Below, one piece after another: positions 1-9,877 of a stretch of DNA of 64,000 bases (its first letter is position 1; each line of letters starts with the position of its first letter). The DNA is from Vishniacozyma victoriae. Taxonomy: Eukaryota; Basidiomycota; Tremellomycetes; Tremellales; Bulleribasidiaceae. Both the position numbers and the translations under genes were made by a program. The stretch spans positions 1 through 64,000 of the forward strand of contig JADPYG010000092.1 of assembly GCA_017654735.1 (NCBI GenBank). Direction: 5' to 3'. The notes below the pieces were generated by a model, which saw only the letters and a list, made by a program, of their open reading frames with translations, was not told where the DNA came from and made no database searches.

Positions 1-25
1 TAACCCCCTGACCCCCTAACCCCTC
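1..25. repeat. Telomere-type C-rich repeat tract
   Basis: The window opens with units reading TAACCCCC, TGACCCCC and TAACCCC. The complementary TTAGGGGG unit is the known telomere repeat of Cryptococcus-type tremellomycetes. Only three units, one degenerate, are visible, so this is either the inner edge of a left telomere or an internal telomeric patch. Confidence 0.75.
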
Positions 26-26
26 G

Positions 27-163
27 TTCCACATTGACTCTAGAGTTGTATTAATGATACCGGGCAGTTCAGTGAGTGTTCTACTATCATATTATGACCT
101 TTAATACATGCATGAGTTTCCCCAATTTGCCTCCCCCCATTCCAGAATCGGTATGTAACCCCC
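27..163. repeat. Subtelomeric direct repeat, copy A
   Basis: A 137-bp segment that recurs at 705-841 with about 11 mismatches by eye. It starts immediately inside the terminal telomeric tract and ends in a TAACCCCC unit. No coding function was recognised in it. Confidence 0.85.
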
Positions 164-171
164 TAACCCCC
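156..171. repeat. Interstitial telomeric repeat (two TAACCCCC units)
   Basis: Two perfect tandem TAACCCCC units sit at the right end of repeat copy A. Copy B ends with only one such unit (834-841). This suggests the repeat family carries telomere seeds or marks old telomere-addition or fusion points. Confidence 0.75.
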
Positions 172-704
172 AAGGGCCACCATCTTCCGGCAGCTCATTG
201 AGATCTATCAATCGGATGATGAGATCAGAGAACTCTTTCAGAAGGCCAAAGAGGGTGCAGAGTACCATGCTTTGCCTTGTAAAGAGGTACCCGGGAACCC
301 AGGTCATCGGTACCAGGTTCACAACAGAACACCATTCCGAGTACGGTGTTCCTCAGAGAGGTGCGGTAGCATGCAGCGCTCAGCTTTGATCCATTGGATT
401 GCGGAGTTGGTACAGAGTGGGGTGGTGAGTGAGGCGGGGCTTGGTCTTGAGTGATGGGTTCCGGATTGGACTTTTTGGGGGTGAATTACTGGTGAGTTTG
501 CTCTTTTGATATAACATCTTTCACACAAACCTTATGCTGATTCCAATTAGATATTCTGGTTCACACCATCATTCTACGCCGGAATATACTTGGTATCAAG
601 CAATGGTGTTGATGCCTGGGTCGGAGGCCTGATCTCGGTCACCAACTTTTGATCCCGGCTTTGGGGGTGGATTATCGGTATGTTTCCTTTTTTCACATAA
701 CTCC
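172..704. other. Subtelomeric stretch with unrecognised coding-like fragments
   Basis: Between the two repeat copies there is an open frame around 180-454 (+) rich in charged residues and followed by intron-like signals (a GTGAGT donor near 492 and a CTGATTCCAATTAG acceptor near 550). The continuing frames are interrupted. I do not recognise the family. It looks like debris of a gene rather than a working gene, but a short fast-evolving gene cannot be excluded. Confidence 0.35.
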
Positions 705-841
705 TTCCACATTGACTCTAGAGTTAGATCAATGATACCGGGCAGTTCAGTGAGTGTTGTACTATCATATTAGAACCTTTAATGCATGCATGAGTTTTTC
801 CAATTCGCCTCCCCCCATCCCAGAATCGGTATGTAACCCCC
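705..841. repeat. Subtelomeric direct repeat, copy B
   Basis: Second copy of the 137-bp element at 27-163, same orientation, roughly 92% identical by eye and again ending in a TAACCCCC unit. It lies about 80 bp before the first recognisable GH38 residues of the broken mannosidase. Confidence 0.85.
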
Positions 842-919
842 AGCCACTCAGAGCAAGCATCACCAACACCATCCATACGACTCACCTTCGCAGACTACTC
901 GGACTACAGCCACCGTCAA

Positions 920-1797
920 GATTCACTTTGGCATGGTCGGAGAGCATGTGATACGTTTTGAGGTGAACATTGAATGGAGGGAACGACATCGGATGCTCAA
1001 ACCCACCTCTGTTTGGTCTAACAAAGCTACGTATGATACCGCTTTTGGCGTTTTGGAACGCGAGACTTATCGGAACACAAGCTGGGAGGGAGGGCGCCAA
1101 ATTTGAATGTTGCGGACACAAATTTGTTGACTGTACGTGCGATCTCAGCGTTGCTAATTGCATTGTCGGAACACGGCTATGGAGTAGCGCTGATCTCTAA
1201 ATCCAAATACGGATACTCTGTTCAAGGCAACGTCATGCGGCTGTCCTTGTTGCGTTCGCCAACCTCGCCAGATCCTGAGTGTGATCAAGGCCGACACGAA
1301 TTCTCGTTCGCAGTTTATCCTCATGCCGGTGACTACGGGCAGAGCGATGTCCAGAATGTTGCTTTCGCCTTCAACACACCCATGAGAAGTGAGTACCAAG
1401 TGACTCTACACGATGTTGATGTCCAGAGCGATATTGCAAACAGCCTTCCATTCTGCTTACCGATTTCCCCCTCACTCTCCGAAACCCATCCTCGGTGATT
1501 ATGGAAACCATCAAACGCGGCGAAAGCGATTTCGACGGAAACGAAGCCCAGCAATCCTTTGTCGTGCGTATGTACGAGCACAAGGGAGGCCGAGCTCAAC
1601 CATTCCTTTCCATGTAAGTCCCAGGGGTGGCTGCGTTGACCATCAGTCGAAACCTGCAAGTAGCTCGAGTGGAACTTGTTGATATTATTGAAAACACATT
1701 GGAAGAGCTGGACATCAGCACTGTTGAGGGCGGGATAGAGGTGCAGCTCCAATTCAGACCCTTCAACATCAAGACCCTCAAGATCATACTAAAGTGA
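920..1797 (+). pseudogene. Decayed 3' remnant of a GH38 alpha-mannosidase gene (AMS1-like)
   Basis: The translation matches the C-terminal part of vacuolar GH38 alpha-mannosidases. The WRERHRMLK segment, the YDTAFGVLER and NTSWE blocks, CGHKFVD, the GYGVAL/KYGYS block, MRLSLLRSPTSPDP and the final RPFNIKTLK segment are all in family order. Family members are about 1,000 residues; here only about 230 C-terminal residues remain and the catalytic N-terminal half is absent. The frame shifts by one base near 1096, between NTSWE and the KFECCGHKF block. The intron starting near 1137 no longer ends in AG before the LSEHGYG exon. Two downstream introns (about 1387-1425 and 1615-1647) still look spliceable. 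The remnant abuts the subtelomeric repeat, so truncation by terminal rearrangement is the likely cause. Confidence 0.8.
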
Positions 1798-2097
1798 TTC
1801 GAACCTCGAAGCTACAAACAGAGGAAGACACATCATGAAAGAAGAGGCTGCCTCTGCTAGTAGGGCGACGGAAACCACAAAGGCTTCCTCCAGTAGTAGC
1901 TACGTCCACGATGTCACCAATGGTGTGGCTTAATTGTTCATGGCACCAGAGTATATTCTTCGAGCATGCATGTGGTTGTACGATGAGACCTCAAAGCCGT
2001 CGCCTCGGTCAAAGCTACTTCAGCCTGACCTCGACAATAGCATCGGAAAGGGTAAACAGATGCAAAGCACATGCCACTGACCTGATTTGCTGGTCTA

Positions 2098-2883
2098 CTA
2101 CGGCCTCCCGTCGATACTGCCAAATTTCCCTTCCTGGTATGCCAGCTCCATCCGTGCCAGAATCCTCTCTAAACCGCTCAACCACAGATCCAACTCCCTC
2201 ATCACCTCATCTACAGGTTCGCCCAAGACGCGGTAGAAATTTGAGCGATATGGGACCGCTTTCATGGCCAGCTGTGGATCAGCGACGGAATAGCGTCGAC
2301 CCAAGTTGACTCACCAGGAAAAGTGGGCGCACAGCCCATCCATGATACGGTTTCAGAGCCCGCCCATACGCCAACGTCATGCTGGTCGAAACCTCCTCTT
2401 CTGGAGTAGCCGTGTTCCTGCGCAGACCCATGGCTGTGAAGCGCAGACTTCTGATGTCATTCAGCGGAGTCCACACTCGCCAACTACCTCAGTAACCACG
2501 TCAGAGCGCCAGTCACACCCTCAGGCTTCCCAACTAGATCCCGAGCTTTCTCATCCTGCAGGATATCTTCTAAAGTTTGACTACGAGCAGGTTCGGTTGC
2601 TAGTCGGTCTCTCACCTTGGCAGCTTTCGAGTATAGGTCGGCTCGGACTATAGCAAAGGGAGCGTTTGTGAAAAGGTCTGAAGTGTGAGCTATGTTGTCT
2701 AAAGCGTGAACATACCAAAGAAAGCGATTACAGCATCGTTCGCGTCAAGGAACTCGGCAGTGTTCACCCCTTCGTCTATGTGGACATCTTGAAACCGCTG
2801 CTGGTTCAGTATATATGGACAAGCGGCTGCCTTACAGTTTTGATAGTCTTGTAAAAAGGCAGTTGTTGCGAGTCACCAGACAT
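2098..2883 (-). CDS. Glycolipid transfer protein (GLTP domain)
   Basis: Five exons give a protein of about 208 residues, the usual length of a single-domain GLTP. GLTPs shuttle glycosphingolipids between membranes in the cytosol. Family marks seen are the FLDA/FFDLF start of the fold, the TWLLRSLRF segment holding the headgroup-stacking Trp, the LKPYHGW block with the conserved His, and LAMKAVPYR. The D-x3-N-x2-K headgroup motif reads D-L-Y-S-K-A-A-K, so Asp and the final Lys are kept but Asn appears to be Lys. The start was chosen because it gives a clean exon (MSGDSQQLPFYKT) before a GTAAGG donor. The region 1798-2097 after the stop shows no further gene. Confidence 0.8.
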
Positions 2884-3156
2884 GTTTATGGTATGAATGT
2901 TGACGACGCGTCACAGCGATGATGCTCATCCCGATCTTAGATGTGGCGCCTCAAAAGATTTCGGTCTACAGGTGACAGCAGATAGTGCCTCGATTTCAAC
3001 ATTGGTAAAGCACTTGACACATAATCGTGGGGGTTGGGTCAGTAGCGCAAGTCCATTGCATCAGATCGCCTTCTTAGAGACCAGACATCGGTCTGCGCAT
3101 GCGCAAGTGCAAGCCATCTACGAGGTAGCACTAGCTGAAAGCCTTGCTTAATCAAA
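2884..3156. promoter_or_regulatory. Intergenic region upstream of the GLTP gene
   Basis: A 273-bp gap between the GLTP start and the stop of the next minus-strand gene. It must hold the GLTP promoter and the terminator of the MFS gene. No distinct motif was recognised. Confidence 0.4.
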
Positions 3157-5393
3157 CTACAACGAATAGATAAAGTCCTCGTTCTTCAAATCAGTCAGAT
3201 CGGCAAACGCATTCTCGTTCACATGAACATCCTTGACTCCATCCTCTGCACCAGCTGCGACAGCGGCATCGGCCCTCATCTTTGCCCAGTTTCCAGAGTT
3301 CTCAAGCGAGTAATCAACATGAGCGCCAGTCTTGCCAGACGCGAGTCGTCGTCTGGCGTTCCGTTTGTTGAGGTAGACGAGGTAAAATGTTTGGAGAATG
3401 ACGACAACAAACATGATGCAGAGGACGGCGAGATTGCCTATACTGTTAACGAAGTACATTATGCGAGAATGGACTCCTCACCAATGAGACCAGTCTGGAA
3501 GACGGGGTCTTCGGACTCGAGGTAGAGTTGAGGTCCGACCATCTGTATGTCAGCATTAGTCTGAAAGTATAACTTGGAAGGTGCTTACATTTCCAGCACA
3601 CAAGCCGACAAACAGCATGGCTGTAGTACAAGTCTTCTTGGTATGCCCGGCGGTATTCGCAAACCTGATCATCAGCGTCTGTCAACGTCCATGTCCGAAA
3701 GCTATCGACTCACGCCCAGGAGAAAAGGATCGGCGTCAAGGGTTGAAAAATCTGGAGGATAAAGTAAACGGCCATGAGCTCCTGATTGTTGTCGGCTCGA
3801 GGTAGAGTGTAGAGAGCAGCAGCAGCGGCGACGGGAAAGATGAGAACAGCGAGTAAGACTGGTGCTTTACGCTTATACTGTTGAACGAAGAAGGCAGCAC
3901 TATTTCATCAGCGCCCATATCTTGAAATATGTGGAGAGGTACGTACATCAAGTTGGCGATGATGCCAATAGCTCCTGGTATCATGTTGTACAAGATCGTT
4001 TGGAAAGGGTCAAGACCGAAGCCGGATAGAACAATAGGACCAAAAGCCGAGATACCACCCGACACCAGCGAGACACAGAAGACCATGACGGCGAATCCCC
4101 ATTGCTTAGGGTCGAGAAGACATTCTCGGACTTGAGCCCATTGGAAATTGGTGTTTTGGGTACCGGTGTTGTTAAGACGGATTCGTTCTAGCGCTAGATA
4201 CTTTTGTTCGTCGTTGAGGAAGCGAGCTGTCGTGATGTGGGAGGGCAAGAGTAGGAATACGGGGATCAAGGAGATGAGGCCGATGGATCCGTTGACTGCA
4301 GAGTCAGCGATCTCCCAGATAGACGAATGATATGCGGTGGCGGAAGATATGGGAGAGGATGAGGGGAGATAGGGAGGGAACAAAGAGAGCGATGACTCAC
4401 CCAAGAAGATGTACTGATATACATAGAGAGCTCCGTTCGAGATGTGACCTAATCCCCATGCGATGAGAGAGCCGAGGATGAGAGCGATACCGTTGGCCGA
4501 ATACCACAAGTTGTTACGAAGAGGTTGTTCTCGTCGTGTCCACCATCCGGATACCAAGATCATCATCCTGTTGGTCAGGACATCATAGCTTTGAAGTAAA
4601 GGAGGTACTGACGTTGGTGCGATAGAAGCTTCGAAGGCACCAAGGATGAAGCGGAAGGCGACCAAGCCTGGGAAAGATTGGAAGGCGGCGAGTATCATGC
4701 CTGAGGTCAGTATCTATCGATATCGATTCCGAGAGTTGACTCACATGATGCGCTCCATCCAAAGAAGCAGAAGCAGATCCAATAATTGACCTATCGTGAG
4801 TAAAAACAAACAGTCTAAAACCGTGAAGGCAACATACCTTGAATCGGACGAGGGCGTACACGGATAGGGGCTGGAAGACCAGTTGAGCGATGTAGATAAT
4901 GGTGGTCAACATGCTCTGGATTGTTAGCGTTGTGGCTATGTATCTGCTTGATGATCACTTACGTAGTCGGTGCCCGTGAGGTTGGCATCCTCCCTAAACC
5001 CAAAAACCGCAGCGAAGGCGACCGAACTTTTGTCCTGCTGTTGATTGAAGTAGATTAAAAAGATTAATGGAAGTCTGCATTTGCTCAGCTAGGACCTAGA
5101 ACAAGATTATGAGGTACTTACAGGTGGGCATCGATCCTGTTCCTGATCTTACTGTTGAGCTCGTCTGTGAGTTCCGGTCGAGGTCCAGTATATTGGGCGA
5201 GCCATTGTCCTCCTAGATCTCCATCTTTGGGCGCGGTGCTGGTGAGAAGGTTCCCTGCTTTGTCCTTCGGGCCCATTCCACTACCCTCTTCGTGGATGGA
5301 TGTAGCTCTATCGTCTCCGGTTACCAAGGTGTCTTCACGATCGTAATGTCGAACATCGTTCTTTTCTGATATGGAGTCGACGTGGGCGGACAT
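3157..5393 (-). CDS. MFS permease, anion:cation symporter family (Dal5/allantoate-permease-like)
   Basis: A multi-exon plasma-membrane transporter. Exon 1 encodes a hydrophilic N-terminus of about 90 residues; the next begins PLIFLIYFNQQQDKSS and GFREDANLTGTDY, the ACS-family signature around TM1-2. Later exons carry the AFRFILGAFEAS loop, GWWTRREQPLRN and a C-terminal tail with a last TM followed by YLVYLNKRNARRR. Twelve TM helices are expected and the hydrophobic segments fit that. Substrates in this family are small organic anions such as allantoate, ureidosuccinate, nicotinate or related vitamins; which one cannot be told. Start and stop are clear. Confidence 0.85.
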
Positions 5394-6130
5394 GGTAGAC
5401 GGTGGGGAAAGATGTACTGCCGCATCCTATCGCCCCCTTTTATCGATTACAGTAGTGCCAAGCATCTCCGGTGCGTCGATCCGGGCTTCCTTGATGACTT
5501 GGATGGAGCCGTGAGTCGCCTCGGGATAAAGGTAGGCCTCCATGTGGAGCGTTGATGCGCCGGTATATCGGTGCCGATAGAAGGTCGCATGTCGGGCCGC
5601 TGAGTTCCGTCTGGTTGCCACGCCCGGTAAGCGATAGTAATGGCTAGCTTCAAGCTTGGGTATCGGCTTGGCGTAAATGGTGATAGATGAGATGAAAGAG
5701 GAGGGGGAGGAGGGAATGTGATTTGACGCGCGTTCGTCGATGACGTGTCTCGCGATCACTCGGTATATCTTGGCAAGCTTTCCACGGCGAAATGTGAAAC
5801 CCGAGCACAACAAGATATCCTAAGAACAATCGCCTTGTGCTGGGCATGCTTTCGACCTTGGAACCGGTCCGCCTCCATGGTTGCTCTGGGACCGACCGGT
5901 CCGAGTCGCGGTAGTGCCACGCAAAGCTATCAAGACGGCCCGGAATGTTACAGCTTGGGCCCAAAGTGCGGAGAGTGACAGTCAAACACCTTGGGACACA
6001 TCGAATACATCCTATACAAACCGAGAGTATACAGACACGGCATACAAAACTTGATATCTTACGGCACTGACGCGCCTCTCTTTCTACACCCATCTTTCTT
6101 CATCCCTCTTTCTTACTACTCTGACCTTCC
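5394..6130. promoter_or_regulatory. Intergenic region with two CGG-T-CCG sites
   Basis: No gene was recognised in this 737-bp gap between two minus-strand transporters. The sequence ACCGGTCCG occurs twice, at 5863-5871 and 5895-5903. Each contains CGG-N1-CCG, the inverted triplets bound by Zn2Cys6 regulators. They lie about 470-510 bp upstream of the ACS permease start. Confidence 0.4.
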
Positions 6131-9026
6131 TTACCACTTTGTCGGATATTTCTCTGGTGGAATGCCGAAATAGCCACTCGCAGGGAGCGGCTCCAATGAG
6201 CCGACCTGATTGTACATGTCCCAATCAAAGCCGTTTCGCTGAACCGTATTGCCCCACCAACTAAAGCTGACTCCCTTACCGACCCCGAAACTAAACACCA
6301 GGGTGACGATTAAACCCGAGATGGCGACTCCGACGTTGAGACCGGCGAATAACAAGTAGGCATACTTACCCCACCATGCTGTATATCGTCGCTTTAGGTA
6401 GTATTGGAAGAACCAGGCGATGTAGATGCCGAGAGTGGCATAAGACAGGTTGTTGTTTCCAGCCCACGCGAGTGCTCCGGAGAGAGCGATGGCAGGATTG
6501 AGTGTTTGGAACAGACTAGTAGCAGGACTCCAGAAGTATCGATCGAGCTTGGAGAACTTCTTGGCGTCCAGTTTGACAGAGAGAGATCGTCGGAACATGG
6601 GCAAAAACTTTTCACCGCCGAGCCAGAGAGCGGCCAACACTGCGCCGACCAGGAAGCAGTACGGGAGGACTGGATACAAGACGAACATATTGTTCGTGCC
6701 AAAGGCTCCGAAGAATATGGTGCTAGAATAGACTGAATTGGCATATTGGCAGACCATGAAAGCCTCGTTATCCCATCGACAGAGAGTGGCGTCGTTGTTA
6801 AACCACTCGAGCATCAACTCGAGCATGATGCAGTAGACGAAACAGTTGACGACAGTCGCCAGGATGTGACCCCTGAACACCGCACGAGGCGGCAGCCGAG
6901 CGTAATGAGCGTACTTGAGATCATGGGCGAAGTTGCCAGCCATCTGCTCGAATGCACCACCCAGCATAACAATGACGAGTTGCGGCATCGGTTTTCCGGG
7001 GAACCACAAACCGGGCAAAAGCTGCCAAATGACGTTTAGCTGGATTCCGGTGTTGGCGATGCTTTCGATAATAACCCATGGGATGGTGAGAACAGTCCCA
7101 ATGACCGTGACTCCGATGATTGACCACCACGGTGTCTGAGTCGGCCAAGCTTCGCAAGCGATGATAGAAATGGCGAATCCAGTAGCAAAAATAATTCCGT
7201 ACCACCACTCTGGTACATCTTTGTATCGCTTCATGAGTCGGGTGTTTCCGTCGTCGAAGCCGTAGAAGGTGGATCTTCGCTTGATCAAATTGATAAATAA
7301 TCCGTAGAAAGCCTTCTTAAGTGGCCTCCAATATCTGATGAAGACATACAAGACCGAAAAGGTGTAGTATACAAAGTTGGCGCCAGTCTATGTGTCATTA
7401 TGCCGTCTATGGATAAGGAGCCCAACTCACGACGTAGAGGTTCGCAATTGCGTAGTAAGGAGGACCGTATTCCAGGTAGGCATCGATGTCTACAGTGTTG
7501 TCGGGTTTCAATACCCGACTCACATTGTACTGCTGCATTGTATTGTCAAATGACGAGTTCGAATTAATGGGCATAAAGGAAGCCCAGGATACGTTGCAAT
7601 AGTAGAGGATGAGGATGATGAGACCACTAATGGCTCGCATCACATATTGTTGAAGCTGCCTGATGATGTCAGCTCCGAGTTCTTGGTCTGCCGATAGGTG
7701 ATACTCACGCAAAGAAGGGAGAATTCATGGCATCTCTTCCAGACGTGACTGGATCAAATGACGAGATAGGGTTGAAACCGAGACCTCCATATGCTCCAGT
7801 GACGATCGCTAGAGCTTTATTTTGAGGCGAGATCCAGCTCATCCAGCTAAAAAGCCGAAGAGCGATGAAGAACTGATTGGGGATCCAGTAGTAGACCAAA
7901 AAGACGGCGCCAGAAAGGACAAAGGCGGCGTATCGCGAGATCTTCCACCCGTTGATCTTTTCTCGACGATTGTCGGCAGCGACAAGGGTCCTGTTGAGAG
8001 CCAAAGTGGGTAGCGACGATGGCCAGACGGCTTCGGTAGGGTAGACAACAAGTCGTCGGAGGATGCCGGCAAGACCCATACCATACCCTTGGTTGGCTAG
8101 GGCGAGAACGATGCAGAATCCAAAAGTCGCCCACCGCTGGCCAAAGAAGATGGGAAGCCGCATGACGAGAAGACCAGTAACTGAGATTAGCAATGCACAC
8201 CTAGAGGGAAACTGCTACTTACAGTTGCCGATGGTGGAATTCCCCATAAAGATGATTGTTGCCAGCAGTTGTTCTTTGGAGGTCCAAGGTCCAGGGTTTA
8301 TGGTGTAACGCACTCCCTTTCTAGTAAATCCCCAATCAGGCAGGATTCGAGCAAGACCTCGTCCCATTGGCACCAGAAGCAACTGGACGACAGAGCCGGG
8401 AATCGAGATACCAGGCTGTCGGGGCGAAAAGACTATAGCGTCAGCACGTTGTTCACCAGGTCGGACGTACAAGTGTTGACTCCAGTGACGATGATGACCC
8501 AGAAAAATCCAAGGAAGTAAGCCCGGAACGTCTCGCAAGGCTCAGCCGGGTCATCGTATGGAAGGGTCACAGCCCGGACCTCGGCATAGGGCGACCAGTT
8601 ATGTATGTAACCTGCCGCTCTCGAAGTCATATACGCCCAATCGCCGTATTCGTATCCACAAGCTTCGGGACCTTGCACCAGCAGCTTGATCTTCTCAAAG
8701 AAGACCATATCAAAATTGTAATCGTGGTCTGGAGCGTTGAGTCTGTCTTGGAGGACTTTGACAGCTTCGTCCTGGTGCATGGTCAAGACAGCGCGAGCGG
8801 TCAATTCAGGATCGGAACCGGGAGGTAGCGTTTCGGTTTGTCCACCATGCTCTCCAGTGTACTCGTCGACGAATCGCGAGATCCAGTCTTCGGGAACCGA
8901 CCATTCGGATACTGTTTCGACCTTTTCATCTTGTAGCTTATCTTTCGAGTCTATCTTGTCGTCTTCGAGCGGAGGAGAGGCCAGGTCTCGCTGGTCGACA
9001 TGTGGTAGGATATCGAGCGTATCCAT
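6131..9026 (-). CDS. OPT-family oligopeptide transporter
   Basis: Several exons encode roughly 870 residues, in the fungal OPT range. A cytosolic N-terminus of about 150 residues leads into the hallmark WSPYAEVRAVTLPYDDP followed by ETFRAYFLGFFW (first TM). RQPGISIPGSVVQLLLVPMG and NPGPWTSKEQ follow, both OPT signatures. The last large exon contains many TM helices and ends with the GYFGIPPEKYP motif typical of the family. OPTs are proton-coupled plasma-membrane importers of tetra- to penta-peptides or glutathione; some relatives carry metal-chelator complexes. Which applies here is not decidable. The next gene toward higher coordinates is a siderophore transporter on the same strand. Confidence 0.92.
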
Positions 9027-9877
9027 CGAGGATGATGTGCGAGAGTGGGGTCGCTAGTAGCCCAACAGGTAGTTCTAGACGACAATTGACGGTAATTCGA
9101 GATCATGGGAACATCTGTCGTGTGACGGGATATACATATATCTTGGAACGGCCCGCGGGGCCGTCTCTCGGTGCTCGGAGAATTGATCCATGCGCAACCA
9201 GAGTGTGTTATGCCAATTCAGTAACCGCTAGTGACTTGGCGAGGTGAAAACGCCGTTCATGTCTCGTTGTCGAAGGGAGAACGTCGAGGCGGATTTGTGC
9301 GGACTTCTATTTACCCACTCACCCTGAAGTGGAGCACCGATCGTTGCCCCACCTCACCCTGAACGGCCGAGTGGCTTGGTTCTGGGATATCCCGGGTCTT
9401 CGGCGCGACTCTCGGTGTAAGCCGATAGTTCATGTGCGCTATTTATTAGAGTCGCGGGAGAGCATCTAATACCGGTGAGCCCGGTGTACAAGGCCGTGGC
9501 TGTGCTGGAACGTGAGGAGGCCAGCACGGTGAATAGGTCAGATTCAGGTATCCATATTAATTGTGATGTCCAAGTCAACTTTACAAGCGTCAGGCGCGAA
9601 AACAAGTACCAAACGTTCCCAAACTTACTCCGATGAATATTTGAATCGACAAACAGAGACAGGTGCAGAGCCGCACATACCCTCCCCTTTTGACTTCACT
9701 ATCGGTCTCTAAGAGCTTATATTAGGTCCACCAATCATGACTCAAATGAAGTGTCATCTCGACTACGTATTTCGATTTGATCGCGACCAGGGTGCATAAT
9801 GGCATAATCAGGGAATGGAAAATCGGATGCGACAGCAAAGAACAATCTAAGAATACTATGTCAATCCTCCAGTCTCT
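9027..9877. promoter_or_regulatory. Intergenic region upstream of the OPT gene
   Basis: An 851-bp gap holding the OPT promoter and the 3' end of the siderophore transporter gene. Only short, unsupported open frames occur on either strand and no RNA gene signature was seen. Confidence 0.4.

Noticed and set aside
5427..6093. Overlapping minus-strand frames of 68-147 residues between two transporter genes
   Set aside because: Several unrelated frames overlap, none has splice logic or recognisable motifs; treated as chance frames in GC-rich intergenic DNA.
6404..6736. Plus-strand frames opposite the OPT gene
   Set aside because: They mirror the coding exon of the OPT transporter and have no motif support.
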